A stretch of 64,000 nt of DNA, taken from assembly GCA_025330725.1 (NCBI GenBank), contig JAIWND010000058.1, positions 38,120 to 102,119 on the forward strand. Direction: 5' to 3'. The notes beneath the pieces were generated by a model. That model did no database searches. It was given only the letters and a program-made list of their open reading frames with translations, and was not told the origin of the DNA. The position numbers and the translations under genes were made by a program. This document shows, one piece after another, positions 25,490-38,896 of this stretch. Position 1 is the first letter of the stretch. Each line of letters starts with the position of its first letter. The stretch is from Chlamydoabsidia padenii. Taxonomy: Eukaryota; Mucoromycota; Mucoromycetes; Mucorales; Cunninghamellaceae.

Positions 25490-28150
25490 TTAATCTTCAT
25501 CGTAGGCTTCATTAAGTAAATTAATTTGATGACATAGAACAGGCCAAGTTAAAAGGGTTTTACCGAATAAAGTTTGTTCTAACTGTAACATCTCATACAT
25601 AAACTTCAGATTAGGTTGAATAATGACATTCAAGCGCCTTGCACGGACAAAAATATATGCATCGACAAGACTCATTATTCGAAAATGATGCATTACGTAG
25701 CATATGGTAATAGCAGCACTACGACTAACTCCCACACGACAATGAACAAGGCACTTTGTTTTCTGATTGAATGCTTCATCTAGGAGAGAGAGAGAAAGAA
25801 GGTATGGTTATCGTTATGGTATGTAAAGTCTTTTCTTCTTCTTCTTTTTCTATACCTATAAATGCCATGGCTTCATCACATCTATTCCTGATAGAGTCGA
25901 TCCCATCGTCGTACAAGTTATCCAAATAAAATAGTTTGAAATGCTGTGGATCCAAGTTGGCATTTTCACCCACACTAACAATATGTGTAATACCAAGTGC
26001 CTTGAGCATAGTAGGATTTGTTGCATGATTTAGATTTCCAAGGTATACATACGGTAAAATCCGTGATGGAAAAGAGCCTTCGAATCTAGGAGAAAAAAAC
26101 CATGGATAATCAATCATTTGTTCTGGTGGCGGTGCCATAGTAGATAGTGTCACGGGATGATGTTGTTTGTTGTTATCCTGATTCAGTTTTATTATAATGG
26201 TCTCATCAATGTCCTCCTCATTCATGCGAGTATTATCGATAGAGTGATGATGACGATTTGAAATAGAGTTGAGATACTGATCATCATGAAGTGAACGAAC
26301 AGGTACTTTATGATGCGGTGGATCAGAAGTACTGGTATTAGTGTCATCGTACAGTTGAAGTGAGGGTAGTGTTGTCGTCAATTCAAATCCCGCCATTTCG
26401 TCTCTTTTCCTTTTTTGGTGTTGGTGGCCGCTTCGGTGGTGCTCAAGTAGTAATATATGTTGCTCTATTCGCCGTAAAAATGGAATATCACTTGAAACCA
26501 CAAAGAAACTTCGTTGTTTCTGTAAATACAGGTAGGCCGCTGGAAGGGACAAGTTGTTCTTATACATCAGCCAAGTCAAGGCTAAAATACTTGTTTCAGT
26601 GTAACCATCCGCACAATGAACCAATATACGGCGACCATCACAAGATATATCATCCATAAATTCCAGTAACTGAATCAAATGTTCCAAAAAGGTATCCAAT
26701 TGTTCAGTAGATTCAATGACAGCACCGGTTGAGTACATGTCCAAATGAACTACTTCCGAGGGTACTTCATCTTGTCCTAGTTCATTCAAAGTTTCGCGAG
26801 CAAGTGTCAAAATTGATCGTAATGGCATATCTGACAAATCATGACATTCGATACAAACGGAATAGCGGTTTGGGTTATCGTCATTTTGATGATGGTCATG
26901 ATAGTCGTCTGTAGTGGGTACAATATCATCCTCTTCAATCATTTCATCACTGTAATCGTCCCGATCAATTGAAGCAGGGGCATCATAAGTATTACCAAAC
27001 TTTTTTAATAAAGAAAAAATATATATATCAGTATATCTGGTTACGAGAAGAGCACATAACCCTTAAAAAACTTACCCAAATGTTATCTGTTAATTCTTGA
27101 GCACCGCTCATTTCACGCATCTCTCTTTTCTCTCGCTCCAAGAAACTGACATTGTTCATCAAGTGTCCGTTGCTATTATACCATACAAGCTCTGGAAAAT
27201 ACTTTTCAAATGTATCTATCGTATCTAAAAAGCAAAAAAAAAAAAGGGTCTAGTTTTACGCTACCTACAATAATCGTTCACATTTTTCACAAAGCCCACT
27301 TACCCCTAATAATGAGTATTCGATAGGTGATATCATTACAATCTACAATAGCACGTTTACCAGAAGATTGGCGTAAACGTTGGTGATGTACTTGTCGTTC
27401 CTGATAGATCCGATGTTGCGCCTGGGATACCCTTCGAGCAATGGTTTCGGCTTGGTCACCATATATAACAATGTCACTAATGGAAGCATATCGATAGGGT
27501 TGAATCTTAAAGTTACGCAAGTGGATACCACCAGACGAAGAAGAAACAGTAGTATTGTCTCGGAACCCCCATGTTTCTTCTTCATTGTCTGATGGATGTA
27601 CCGCCATCAAGATATCCTCAGGTAAAAATGATTGTACCAGTCGAGACCGTTCAGAAACCACTTGATTACTGCTCCCATTGGCATGGACCAAGACAAGTCC
27701 ACGATGTTTTGGTACCACCATACGACGAACACCGAAAAATAGACATTCTTGATAATTTGTACCATTAACACCATGTAACCAAGGAAAAAGAAGCGAATCT
27801 GGTGGCAAAGGATGTTTGACATAAATAGCTTGCAAGTCATTATATTGTTGAGCACTGATACGATATATCGTAGTACTACAAGGTTCTGTTGCTGTATTGT
27901 TTAGGAGTTGCTCGGGTTGCTGTAAATAGTCAATGGGTACATCAAAGAGTTCACTACTATTGCTGCTCTTATCGTTATTTTTTCCTCGAACTTGTACTGA
28001 GGGAGCTGCAAGTTTATTACTCTCATCGTCTGTTGTTATATCGGCAATCTTTTTCATTTCTTCAACTACTTGTGTTCTCGTAGTAGTAGTAGTAGATAGA
28101 ATAGGGAGTGTTATTGACTCAGTGAAGGGCATAGAAGACGAGTGCTCCAT
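25490..28150 (-). CDS. PPS1: PPS1-type dual-specificity phosphatase with two phosphatase-fold domains
   Basis: About 800 residues in four or so exons, close to yeast Pps1 (a Tyr/Ser/Thr phosphatase linked to S-phase control). An N-terminal domain (27300-28150) is followed by a first phosphatase-like domain near 26540-26700 whose loop reads HCADGYTETS, a C-loop without the arginine. The C-terminal domain (25490-26100) holds VYLGNLNHA and the full signature HCRVGVSRSA (about 25700-25735), so catalysis should reside there. The Asp general acid probably lies in YLDNLYDDGID. The linker is low-complexity and rich in His, Asp and Ser. The start ATG is at 28148-28150 and the stop TAA at 25490-25492. 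Divergent from the proteasome gene downstream on the + strand. Confidence 0.9.
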
Positions 28151-28294
28151 TGTACTTCTGCAGCCAGAAAGGGCGAAAAAAAAAAAAAAAAAGAAGACTC
28201 ACAAAAAAATAACGTGGGAGAGAAAAGGGACAAATATGGATTATGATGTTATCTGTGAATGAAGCTGGGTCTGCAGCCAATTGAAAGTAATCCT

Positions 28295-28332
<38 letters not shown>

Positions 28333-28627
28333 CACTCAAATATTAAGACAAGGACCATATAGAATATCAATACAAAAAGACGTCAAGTATCATCAGTGCA
28401 ATCATCTCAAAGGCAATTCCGTTGTATAGTTTCCTAAATTGGATAACGGCCCTTCAATCGGACTTTGCATGAATGGCAAGCAAGATGACGAGTGTGACTT
28501 AGGTCCACGCAACGCGAAGATGAGAGAGAGAAGAAAGCTCAAAACGTCATCTCCCCTTTTATTTTACGCTTTCTATTTTTTTTTTTTTTTTTTTTTTTTT
28601 TTCACTTTACAACCTCATCAAAATACT

Positions 28628-29241
28628 ATGTCCGGATATGATCGTGCTCTGACCGTTTTCTCACCAGATGGTCACTTATTCCAAGTAGAATATGCTTCTG
28701 AGGCTGTTCGTAAAGGGACTTGTGCCGTAAGTTTCTGCCAGCATGTTTAAAAGAGACCATCCTTTTTTTTACCCCAACTTCTCTCTCTCTTTTACTAGGT
28801 TGGTGTTCGTGGACAAAACTCAGTTGTTTTGGGTGTTGAAAAAAAATCTGCCCTGAAACTTCAAGATCCCAGAACAGTACGTAAAATAGCCATGCTTGAT
28901 GACCATATTGCCATGGCCTTTGCAGGTACGTTGTTCGAATTTTTTGCGGAATATCTTTGGTTTGACCGCCTTCTTTCTAAAACATAATAGGTCTTACTGC
29001 CGATGCTCGTGTACTTATCAACAAGGCTCGTACAGAATGTCAAAGTCATCGTCTTACGGTGGAAGATCCTGCTTCTGTAGAATATATTACTCGGCACATT
29101 GCTCAAGTCCAACAAAAATATACTCAAAGTGGTGGTGTTCGACCTTTTGGCATATCTACATTGATTATTGGATTTGATAACAATGCACCAAGATTATATA
29201 TGACTGAGCCATCAGGTATATACACCGCTTGGAAGGTAAAG

Positions 29242-29293
<52 letters not shown>

Positions 29294-29684
29294 AATACCG
29301 ACTGACCGACTGACTCTTTCTTTTGTATCATGTTGGGTAGGCTAACGCCATTGGTCGAAGCTCAAAAACTGTTCGCGAATTTCTCGAAAAGAACTATGAC
29401 GACAGTATGAATGAAAAGGATACTATCAAACTCGCTGTGAAATCTTTATTGGAAGTGGTACAAACTGGGGCAAAAAATATTGAAATTGCAGTAATGACAG
29501 CCGATAATGTCATCAAGGTAAGCTCAATACATTATCATACAACTGACAGAGTTTACTTACCTTCCTCCTCTCCCTATCCTAGACCCTGGAATTAGCAGAT
29601 GTGGAAGCTGTTGTTGCGGAAATCGAAAAAGAAAAAGAAGAAGAAGCCGAAAAGAAGAAGAAGCCTTTGGGTACATCAAGCTAA
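28628..29684 (+). CDS. PRE6: 20S proteasome subunit alpha-4 (PSMA7/Pre6)
   Basis: Structural alpha-ring subunit of the 20S proteasome. Five exons: 28628-28726, 28799-28925, 28991-29235, 29341-29518 and 29583-29684; all junctions are GT-AG and the spliced frame is open. The N-terminus has the alpha-type signature [20 protein letters not shown], followed by [35 protein letters not shown] and [13 protein letters not shown], which together distinguish alpha-4. The C-terminus is a Lys/Glu-rich tail ending GTSS, about 249 residues, normal for the family. The start was chosen because the conserved N-terminus begins at this ATG. The third intron contains a T run of about 43 nt. Confidence 0.97.
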
Positions 29685-29808
29685 ATGTAATCATTATAGT
29701 TGATACAGCATTTGTTTTTTTATTGTTGTGAAGAATAATAAACTAAAATGTCCCACACCCCAATAACACCTATATACGTATATAACTATAAAAATGATAA
29801 CAACTAGA

Positions 29809-30420
29809 CTACAAATCCATTAATTCATCGGTTGGTGCTTCACCCATATAAGAATCTAATTCATCATTCAATCTTGCTTGAGCGGCTTTAGGGTCTTTCA
29901 TCATATAAGTATCCAGAGCTTTATCCAAATCATCAGCGGATAATGGCTTCTTTTTGGCCTCGACTTTTTTGTTGCTACCAAGTTTGGAACGGTTATTTCC
30001 TTTTTGTATTTGTTGTTTTATTTTAGGTGTTTGTTTGGCACCTCGATGTTGTTGTTGTTTCGTAATGGCCTTGGGGGTGATCCTGGCAATTACACCTTGT
30101 TGCTTCTTTGGTATAATACCACGGGAGTTCCGACCCAGTCTTGATTGAATGCCACCAGATGATCTTTTTACTATGGGCGAAGAAGGACCTGTTCGACCAA
30201 TACGACTGAATACACTGTTGTTTTGTGTCTTTGTTTGAGTGGTAGTTGGTTTGATAGTTGTTGGTGCAGGTTTATCAAGACGACCGAATCTGTAATAGTA
30301 CCGATTCGTTAGTTCTTTGCTGTTGTTGGTTTTTTTCTCTCTTTTTAATTACCTTTCGTTGAGACCGCCACTAACAGTAGTGATGCATCGATCCTGAGTT
30401 GTTCGTAGAAATTGACTCAT
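29809..30420 (-). CDS. FoP/CHTOP-type C-terminal-duplication protein, putative mRNA export adaptor
   Basis: Two exons (30353-30420 and 29809-30289) give 182 residues. The middle is basic and Arg/Gly/Gln/Lys-rich (RIGRTGPSSP, SRLGRNSRG), suited to RNA binding. The C-terminus carries two LDxxLDxYM-like motifs, LDKALDTYM and LNDELDSYM, which define the C-terminal duplication of Friend-of-PRMT1 proteins and resemble UAP56-binding motifs of TREX export adaptors. Role in mRNA export is inferred from the motif. It is convergent with the proteasome gene, 124 bp between stops. Confidence 0.8.
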
Positions 30421-30726
30421 TTTTGTTGTGATTGCAAGAGAAGAAAAAAGTTGGACTTTTCACGGAATAAAGAAATAAATGCGGGGTTTGAAATACCGAC
30501 CATTCAATAAAAATGTTCGTGCCTGCCGAGAAATCATGCCCAAATCATAGAAAATGTACAGTAAAAAGTTCAACCTTCAAAACCAAACCATCACCAGTTT
30601 TGCATATTCACCCTACCTTTAAGTTACCCAGCGTGGGAAAATGCACACATGATGCCATTTTCAAAGAGTTGCAAAGACGTCAGTATAAAAGACTGTAGGC
30701 ATTCGAAACGTAACGGGAAGAAGTTG

Positions 30727-30759
<33 letters not shown>

Positions 30760-30908
30760 CAAAATTGGTTAAAGATGAGGAAATAAAAAAAAAAAAAAAT
30801 CGTTTGTATTTATATTACAGTTGTTAAAGCATATCGATAGCGATACTGCTAAAATTTTGGGTAAATATATAAATACATTTATGATATGGAGGGTAAAAAT
30901 ATCATATT
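30421..30908. other. Intergenic spacer
   Basis: 488 bp between the FoP-type gene's start and the stop of the ZNFX1-type gene. It contains a T31 run at about 30729-30759. I see no gene in it. Confidence 0.6.
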
Positions 30909-31093
30909 TCACGATCTGGGTTGACCTGGCCAAGCGGGTTCCAGAGATCCATCGAATTCGCCATAAAACCTATTAGTATCAATAACTTGATGTTGCAAAC
31001 CACCTATAGCTTCACTACATTGTGGACATTTGGATACTTCAGTAGCACCTCCACAATCACCTAGTAAGGAAAATTTGGCATCAGTAAACAGTG

Positions 31094-31135
<42 letters not shown>

Positions 31136-32698
31136 AAGACATGGTATTACCAATAAAGTATGGATGTTGGTTTTCGCACACAAACCATCTACCACCGACA
31201 ATATTATTACTGATACTGGACATTGATTCTTCATTCATTGCATTGATGATATTACATCTCTCTTCATCGGTTAGTTGCTGTAAATCATGTTCTTGTTGTT
31301 CTTTGACAGCATCAATGAGATTAAATTCGGTTTTGATGAATTTACTGTATCGGGCAGCTGTATAGATTGGTTCTTGACATGTAGGACAGACTCTTTGCTT
31401 GATAGCCATATGTTCACCATTCATTGATCGACTTGCAAAATACATATCCAATCCTTCAAGGGAGAAAGCTAGAAGATATTAAGGTTTTTAGTTTAACGAA
31501 AGCACCGTGAAAAAAACAAAAAACAAAAAACAAAAAAAACTTACAGCAACCACAATCAGGTAAAGTATATATTTTTTCATCTTGACTGAATTCAAATATG
31601 AATCGTAAAGTGATAGAGCACTGTGTTTTAGGATGGCAGATCGGGCAAGTGGCACATGATTCACCACATGTACTTTTACATGGATGTCTATATAAAATCA
31701 ATAAAGTGAGTTTTGCTATTCATTTCATATCCCCTCCCCCTCTCCCCAAAAAAAGATTTTACGAGCAAGATAGTATCTTTGTACAAGGTTCATCACACGG
31801 TTCACGTTCACACATCTCGTAACATTTCTTTGAACATTTAGAATGTGGACACTTTTTTGCATAAAAAAATAATAAGACACATGTCAAAACCAATCTCTGA
31901 GGTTTTCTTCTTCTTCTCCTTCTTCCATCTCTTACCTGGTTAGGACAAGGGCTTAAACACTTTATACATGCTTCCCAACATATACGATCGCATTTATATC
32001 CATGTGAACAAAGCCGTTCACAGCTTTTCAAACATCTTTCAGTATGATTATCAGGGTTGGCACATCCTATGCAATGGAAGACGTTTAAACAAATAATTCT
32101 AGAGGGGAAAAAGTCTTACCTTTTGCACATTGATGGCCACATATTAATTGTTTAGGGCAACCAAAAGAACATCGTTTCCTATCATGATCATGGTCAACAT
32201 AACACTGGAGAGGAGTTATATAAATAATAAATAAAAAAGTCTATCAACTTTGTTCTTTACTTTACCATTTGTTGACAAGGATGTCCACACTCTAAAGTTT
32301 GATTACATTGTTCGGTACAAGTGGGAGAGCCACCGCATAAGCTCTTGAAAATATGCCCACATCCTAGAGTGTGTTCAATCAATTCGTTGCATTTTATCTT
32401 GACATAGTTTCCAGATGTCACCTTATGGCACTGCGTTGTTATGTTGTGACCACAAGGTAATGTTACAATGGTCGTTTCTTGGCATAAGATTTTCGAAAGA
32501 TCTTTTTGCTGTTGTTGGTAACATGAAACAGCCACTTGATGGTCACACGAAAGAAGTAGATTGGATAACTCGGCACAAGGCGGGCAGCCGTTATCAGCGC
32601 ATTCATAACACTTATTTTTACATGGATGGGTACAGTTGGTAGGTCGAGGTCGTTCACATGGTTGTTGACATTTCACGAGTGAATGAGATCGATGATGG

Positions 32699-32749
<51 letters not shown>

Positions 32750-35700
32750 AAAGGTTAGTAAATTGATGATCCCCTTTTACCCAAATCTTCTTACCTCTTG
32801 GCAGACATGTCCACAGCTCATCAAAGTTTTACAATGAGCCTATATAAATATAGAAAAAAAAAGTTGCTTTGTTTGCATTCTTTGTAAAGATCTAGCTTAC
32901 CGAACAGCCACCATTTTTTACTTTGACGAAATCATTAGGGTGACCGACAAGAGTTTCAGTATCCGAATGTTTTTGGCATTGTAACGGTATAGTATCACAT
33001 GACAATCCTACAAAAAAGAAAAAAAGTTCAATATCGGAATCACTGCATTACCAGTGTGTGTTACCTTCATGCTTCATAAACTCCGCCAACCGTTGCCAGG
33101 GTCCATCCAATCGATGTCGATCTCCCACGATATACAATCCCTGTTTGGCCCTTGACAATGCCAATGCTACTTGATGAAAAGAAAACGCAGAATTGACAAA
33201 CAAGACAAGAACATCGCATTCTTTGCCTTTGAACATATCCACACATTCTACCGAAACAGACGATTCGAATCCAACAGAGAAAGGTGTCATCATCGTCGTC
33301 GTCAATTGGGCCATTGATTTTCGTACCAGTCGTTGATCCAAATGATTATTTGTCAGAATCGTCACCACTTTATTGCTCTCTTGTTGATGTAAATAAAGTG
33401 CCAAATGTGAAACAAACCCGGGACCATCGAGTGTGTTCATTGTCACCAAGTAAGTAGTATGTTTCATTCCTGGAATCATCTTGTTGATGTTGATGTCCTT
33501 GTGCTTCTTTTTTTCTTTCATCGCGGGTATTTGTGTTGCCACTGTAGTACCAAGTGCCGCCGAGTACATACGCAACACATCACGATCCATCCGCCATTGA
33601 TCTGTTAGTGTCGCCCCTTTACAACGGTATTGATCTGAGACACCATCATCACCCACCAAGATCAAATGTTCCGTTGCCGTACCTATCATCGAAGCCAGAA
33701 ACCCGCCCGAAACCGTCTGGGCTTCATCCACAATCACCACATGGGGAGACAATGCACGTACAAAAGATTGATTCGTCATGGCAAACCCGGTTGTCATGCC
33801 CACCACACGATTAAAAGTACAAGTCGATTGCCATTGAGCGACGCGCAATTTATCCAATGATGCTAGCAATTGATTTTGCTGACGTAAAAAGTACTTGGTC
33901 ATGTTGTTTAAATGATTATCATACGTTTCCAAAACTTGAGCATAGAGTTGCTGACGCATTTCAATCGGTATTTTCCAAAGATCATCAACGTCTAACAGTG
34001 ACCAAATTTCAAGTAATGCCAGTCGGGCTTGATCACCTGCATTTTTGAGATAAGAATGGTGATGATCATACAGAGTATTGTTATCAATATGAAAGGGCCA
34101 TTGCCGTCCTTCAGATAAGGAGATCAGAGTCGGTCGATGTGTGTCCATCCATTCTTGTTGTTGAAGGAATTGTTTTCGCTTGATGATAGGTTGCATGGTG
34201 GTAGGTTCATTGGCAATCTTATCCAATAGTTGAGAATACGTTGGGATCGCAGCTCCAGATATACTGCTTCCTTGTTGCTGGATCCATAGTTGACCCAATT
34301 CTTTGTGTGAGATCGAATCTTGTTGTTGTCGTTGTTGTTGTAAAGCGTCTCGGTAAGACGGCGGCATTAATTCCATTACATAGCTAGGATCCCTGTTCAC
34401 TACCACGTGTTGTCGATGTTCTTGTAAGATTTCCAATTTCATATGTACCCATTCCAATTCTCGGGATTCCTGTCGATGATTTTTCCACGCCGTACTACCT
34501 TTACTAGACATTGATAATTGTAATCCATCACGAGTTGATAAAGATCGGCTCAATGATGAATTATTATTATCATTATCATCATCACCAAAAAATACTACAT
34601 CTCGGACCAAAGGAGGATGTGCTACTGCACTCAACAGAGTAGCTAGCGCACAAGACGTGGACGCCATGACCAAAATCGGTTGATGAATATATCGTTGCTT
34701 CAATGCTTGGTAAGTCAATTCTAACATCTTGCCAGCCAAAAAAGTCTTGCCTGTACCTGGACCCCCCGTGATAATTGAAAAGCTGTGGGAAAGGGCATAT
34801 TGCAGACAGGTCACTTGACTATCAGATATGGAATAGACCAAGGGCCGTCGATCGGGCGGGAGCCGGAGATGTTTGGTTTGTAATTGTGGCCAACTGTTTT
34901 CACTTATCATCGCTTTACACCCTCGATAGTGAGGTGCCAACACCGTAGAGACATCCAAACTCTGCTTTTCAAAGTAATCAGGTACACTGTTTTCTTCTTC
35001 CAGTGATAGTAAATGAGAGATCAAAGTGGGAGGAAAATCAGTAGTTTTCATCTCACTGTCGCATGCATATTGAAGCCAATCCATCAATGGAAGTAAATCA
35101 GTAGCTTTGATAGGTGTGAAAATCAATGTGAATGTGTCGTCATGGCCATATTTCAAAAAAAAATCTTCATGTTTGATAGCAACAAAGCGATGATGAGGCG
35201 ATGTTTGGATAGCATACTGGATTGTTGTGCCAATAATCACATTATCTTTCTTACTGCTGTTGGCGGGAATCACCATCGCAACACATCCTATCAAGGCAGC
35301 ATTCATATGATCATCTGATAAAATATCATCATCATCATCACCACAATAATAAACAGTGGCTGTATCTGGTATAACAGGGGACAAAATCATAGGAGAATAA
35401 ATTCGTGCGTGACGGAGAACAACCCAACCGTCCGATTCGACGACCGTTGATGTAGTGGCAAATTTGATCCCTCGGTCTTTTATAGATGCAAGATATTGTT
35501 GATAGTGTGATAGTTGTTGTTGTAAATATCGAGTGACATGATCATCCTTATTATGCTCCACCAAAGAAGGATGGCTGTTCTGATCTGTTATTTCTGTGGA
35601 ATACTGATCATCGCTTTGTTGTGGTGATGATAATGACGGTACTTGTTCTTGATTGGTGAATCGTAGTGATAGTGATGGTGATGATGATATTGAGTCTGTT

Positions 35701-37210
35701 GCTCCTAATTGAGTCAAACGGTGTTGGATTTCTTGACAAGAACGAGGAAGAAACAGGATTCGGAGTTGATAGTATCGTTCATGCAATAGTTGAATCGGTA
35801 TATCTGCTGTTGGATAATGACATTCTCGGACAAAAGACAATAAGAAGTCCAGAATCAATACGAAATGGCCAGGGGTCACAATGTAAGATTGAATATATTG
35901 AGTTGCTGCATCCATAATATTGACACCAAAGTCGCGCAACATGTTGACAATGGGCTGTTTATCTGAAAGGCGAATCGGTCGAAGCGGGGTTGGTTTATTG
36001 CCATGATTAATAACATCCAGTAGTGTCGACATGAATATTTCAAACGTTCTGTTGCTTTCCCTGGGTAAACTGGATAGAATCACAGGTAAGGCATTGGTCA
36101 AAGTCGAGAGAGAATGTTCACCAAAACCACATTGATGCATTGTATCCAGGAACAAATAGACGCCATGATTGCCTTTGGCAAGATTGGTGGTTAATTTGGT
36201 AAGGGTGGCCTTTTCCTTGTCAGTAATGCTGCTGCTGGTTTTCAGTGGTGAAGGAGGAGATCGAATAGGCGATGAGGGTCGAGATGCTGTTCTTATTAAG
36301 GAGATGGGTTGTTCTTGTTGTTTGGGTGCAGTACTAAGTGTTGCAAATTCTTCCATTGTTAACCATCCTGCTTTTTTGCCCTTCTTTTGATCGGGTTTTT
36401 CCAAATCAAGATCGATTCCTTTGGTCCAATGGTTCATCGCTTCCATTTGTAGATCTGCAAATTGTTCAGGTTTGACCCTTTTGACTCTAGAGGAGGATGT
36501 CTGGTTTGTATCCTCTGCCGTCGAAGGATGGTTTGATCTAAGTATGCATATATATACAAACGAAAAAATTCACCGTAAACTTTCTTAGGACTGGTAAAGA
36601 AAAGGTGTGCGCCTTACGTCTGTGAAGAATTTTCTACTACCCATGAATTAGCAGGTAAAGTTTTGGTGTTTAGTTTGGATGTCGCCCAAGAGCCAAACCT
36701 TTCAAAAGGAAAAGAAAAAAAGTACATGTCACTTAGTATGTCCTTACAGACAAGTCTTCTTTTTTAATATAACATACCCTTGAAAGTCAGAAACAGAGTT
36801 GACGCCCCAGGTGTTGGATATTTGTCCACGTTCAGACTGTGATCTTTGATTTTCAGGCCTACATTCAAAACTCCATGTTATTAGTTCCCCTTTCTTTCTT
36901 TTTCTTTTTTTTTTTTTTTTTTTTTTTTGAGGGGGGGGGAGGTGAGTAGAGCTTACGATCTAGAGGAAAAACGGCGGTGACTCCAAGATTCTGCAGCCAT
37001 ATTATCACGATGATCTGAGTGTTGCTGTTGAGGAGTCTGTTGTTCTTCCATATATTCATATGGAATGTCTTCAATATTACCAAACGAACGAGTTGATCGC
37101 ATGTTGTCTTTAGTTTCTGCCTCTTGTCGTTCACTATGACTTGCTTTCAATAGTGAGTGGTAGTCTTCTATGGTGTGGCCGGGTTTAACAAAAGGTACTC
37201 GCCTCAACAT
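30909..37210 (-). CDS. ZNFX1: ZNFX1-type SF1 RNA helicase with NF-X1 and RZ zinc fingers
   Basis: Large multi-exon gene, about 1,700 residues. N-terminal exons (37210-36450) start MLRRVPFVKPGH and are low-complexity. The main exon (33048-36446) holds an armadillo-like region, then the helicase core: Walker A GGPGTGKTF (about 34760), Walker B VIVDEAQTVSG (about 33740), and motifs V-VI (VDMFKGKECDVLVL, ALALSRAKQGLY, 33130-33240). Exons 31456-33020 encode a series of NF-X1-type Cys/His repeats (for example CGHNITTQC, CGHPCQQM). The last exons encode an RZ-type finger (WFVCENQHPYFIG joined to CGGATEVSKCPQCS) as in ZNFX1 and RNF213. ZNFX1 proteins act in small-RNA inheritance and antiviral RNA sensing in animals and in heterochromatin silencing in fission yeast (Hrr1); a silencing role here is an inference. 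Its start faces the CCDC174-like gene across 151 bp. Confidence 0.9.
36907..36929. repeat. Poly(T) run in the first ZNFX1 intron region
   Basis: A T run followed by a G9 run lies beside an exon edge (exon ends near 36957). It appears as poly(A) on the coding strand. Confidence 0.7.
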
Positions 37211-37361
37211 GGTTTTGTATTAGAAAACTGATACCACTGTCACTATAATTTTTATTTATTTATTTTATTTATTTCATGTCCAGCCGTCTTTGACATGACA
37301 AAAAAAAAGTTGGTGGAGAAAGTCTTCTATTGAACTCTCTTTTGTAAATACACACATAACG

Positions 37362-38373
37362 ATGCCCCCCAAACAAATAATAGGGACCAATGCTTCATCT
37401 GTAAGGAATATAAACTTTTCATAAGCAGAGAATACACAGCTATTTCCCTCAATAATCGAGTGGATGAGAAGCTCATCATGTGCTTTTTTCTTTTCTCACC
37501 TAGATCATTGACCTGAAAGCTCTAGTTTCTCAACAAAAGGAGAAATTCAACCGAGAACGGCATGACCTTTATATAAAACCCGAAACCAAGGTAAAGTAAA
37601 GGAGACAATCTCAAGTGAACCACCGCCTCATTGTTTTTTTGTTGTAGAAACGACCACGGGAGACGGTGAATCGTGGTGTGAGTGAACGTGCCAAACGAGA
37701 TACAGCTACTACTACTACAACGACAGAAAACGATGCTGTTGAAAAAAGCCGAGCCATTTTGGAAAGAAAGGCCAGACTCTATGATACCCTTCAGCGACGA
37801 CGAACAAAAGAAAGTGATGATGATGATAATATATTGGTGGATTTTGATCAAAAATACCACTTGCAGCAACAGGAAGAAGAACCAGATTCCATAAAAAGTA
37901 AAATGGATGATCCTTGGGTAGAATATGAAGATGAGTTTGGTCGAACTCGTGTGGTTCGTTCAAGTACCCTTCGTGAGCAACAAGAACAAGAAGAGCAAGA
38001 ACAAGAGGAATCATTGTCACCACCACCACCACTATCACCAACGTTTGCAGATCGAGCCAATATAAGACATTATAATGCTACACAGGAAATCCGAACCAAG
38101 GGAGTAGGGCATTATAGTTTTGCCAGTGAAGATGATACCAAGCGTCAACAGCAAATGGCTAGTTTGAATGCATTACGAAAGGAAACAGAATCGGCACGGA
38201 AACAATCCCGATCAGCGAGTGAACGACGTAAAGCAATCCTGGCTAAACGAGCTGAACTGATTCATCAACGATGGGCAAAGATCCGACAAACACGTCCACC
38301 CTCTGGCACCATTAATGATGATAGTATTACCCAACTGTTACAAACAATGAGAAATAAAGTCAAAAGAGGATAA
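37362..38373 (+). CDS. CCDC174-like coiled-coil nuclear protein
   Basis: Three exons (37362-37400, 37504-37590, 37648-38373), all phase-0 junctions, give 283 residues. The N-terminal half has SIIDLKALVSQQKEKFNRE. The middle has DPWVEYEDEFGRTRVV and the C-terminal block GVGHYSFASEDDTKRQQQM followed by LNALRKETESARKQ, all hallmarks of the CCDC174 family, which associates with spliceosome/exon-junction factors in animals. It is rich in Arg, Glu and Gln with predicted coiled coil. It overlaps in 3' direction with TAF4: only 32 bp separate the two convergent stops. Confidence 0.85.
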
Positions 38374-38405
38374 TATTATAAAGAAGGAGTTTATTTTATT
38401 TTATT

Positions 38406-38864
38406 TTATTTCAAATATTGGTTATAAGATTTTATCAATGCTTTGTTTCCACACCCACACCCACTATCTAATTCATGTTCCAAGGCATGGACAGCATCAA
38501 CAATTGTTATAGTTCGACTTGGTTGTTCACCTAGTCTATTTTGTTGAGAATGATGTCGCCCAATCATGGATGGTGGGAGGTAAAAGTCACGATCGCGTTT
38601 TGCTGATGATGATCGTCCACGTTTTGTGCCTTCAGATTTCCGTCCCCTTGGTCTTCCTCGTCCACCTCGTGTCACTGTATCTTCTGTTGATGGTGATTCG
38701 GCTTTATATAATGTTGCCGTATTAAAATCAGAAGTCAAACTTGATCGATTTGATGATGAGGAAGGTAATTTTGTTGATAGTGGCTGCGGCGGTGGTAGTG
38801 ATGTTATTGTTGATGTTGATGTTGTTTCTAAAGTAGTAGTAGCAGTAGTAGTAGCAGTAGCAGT

Positions 38865-38896
<32 letters not shown>

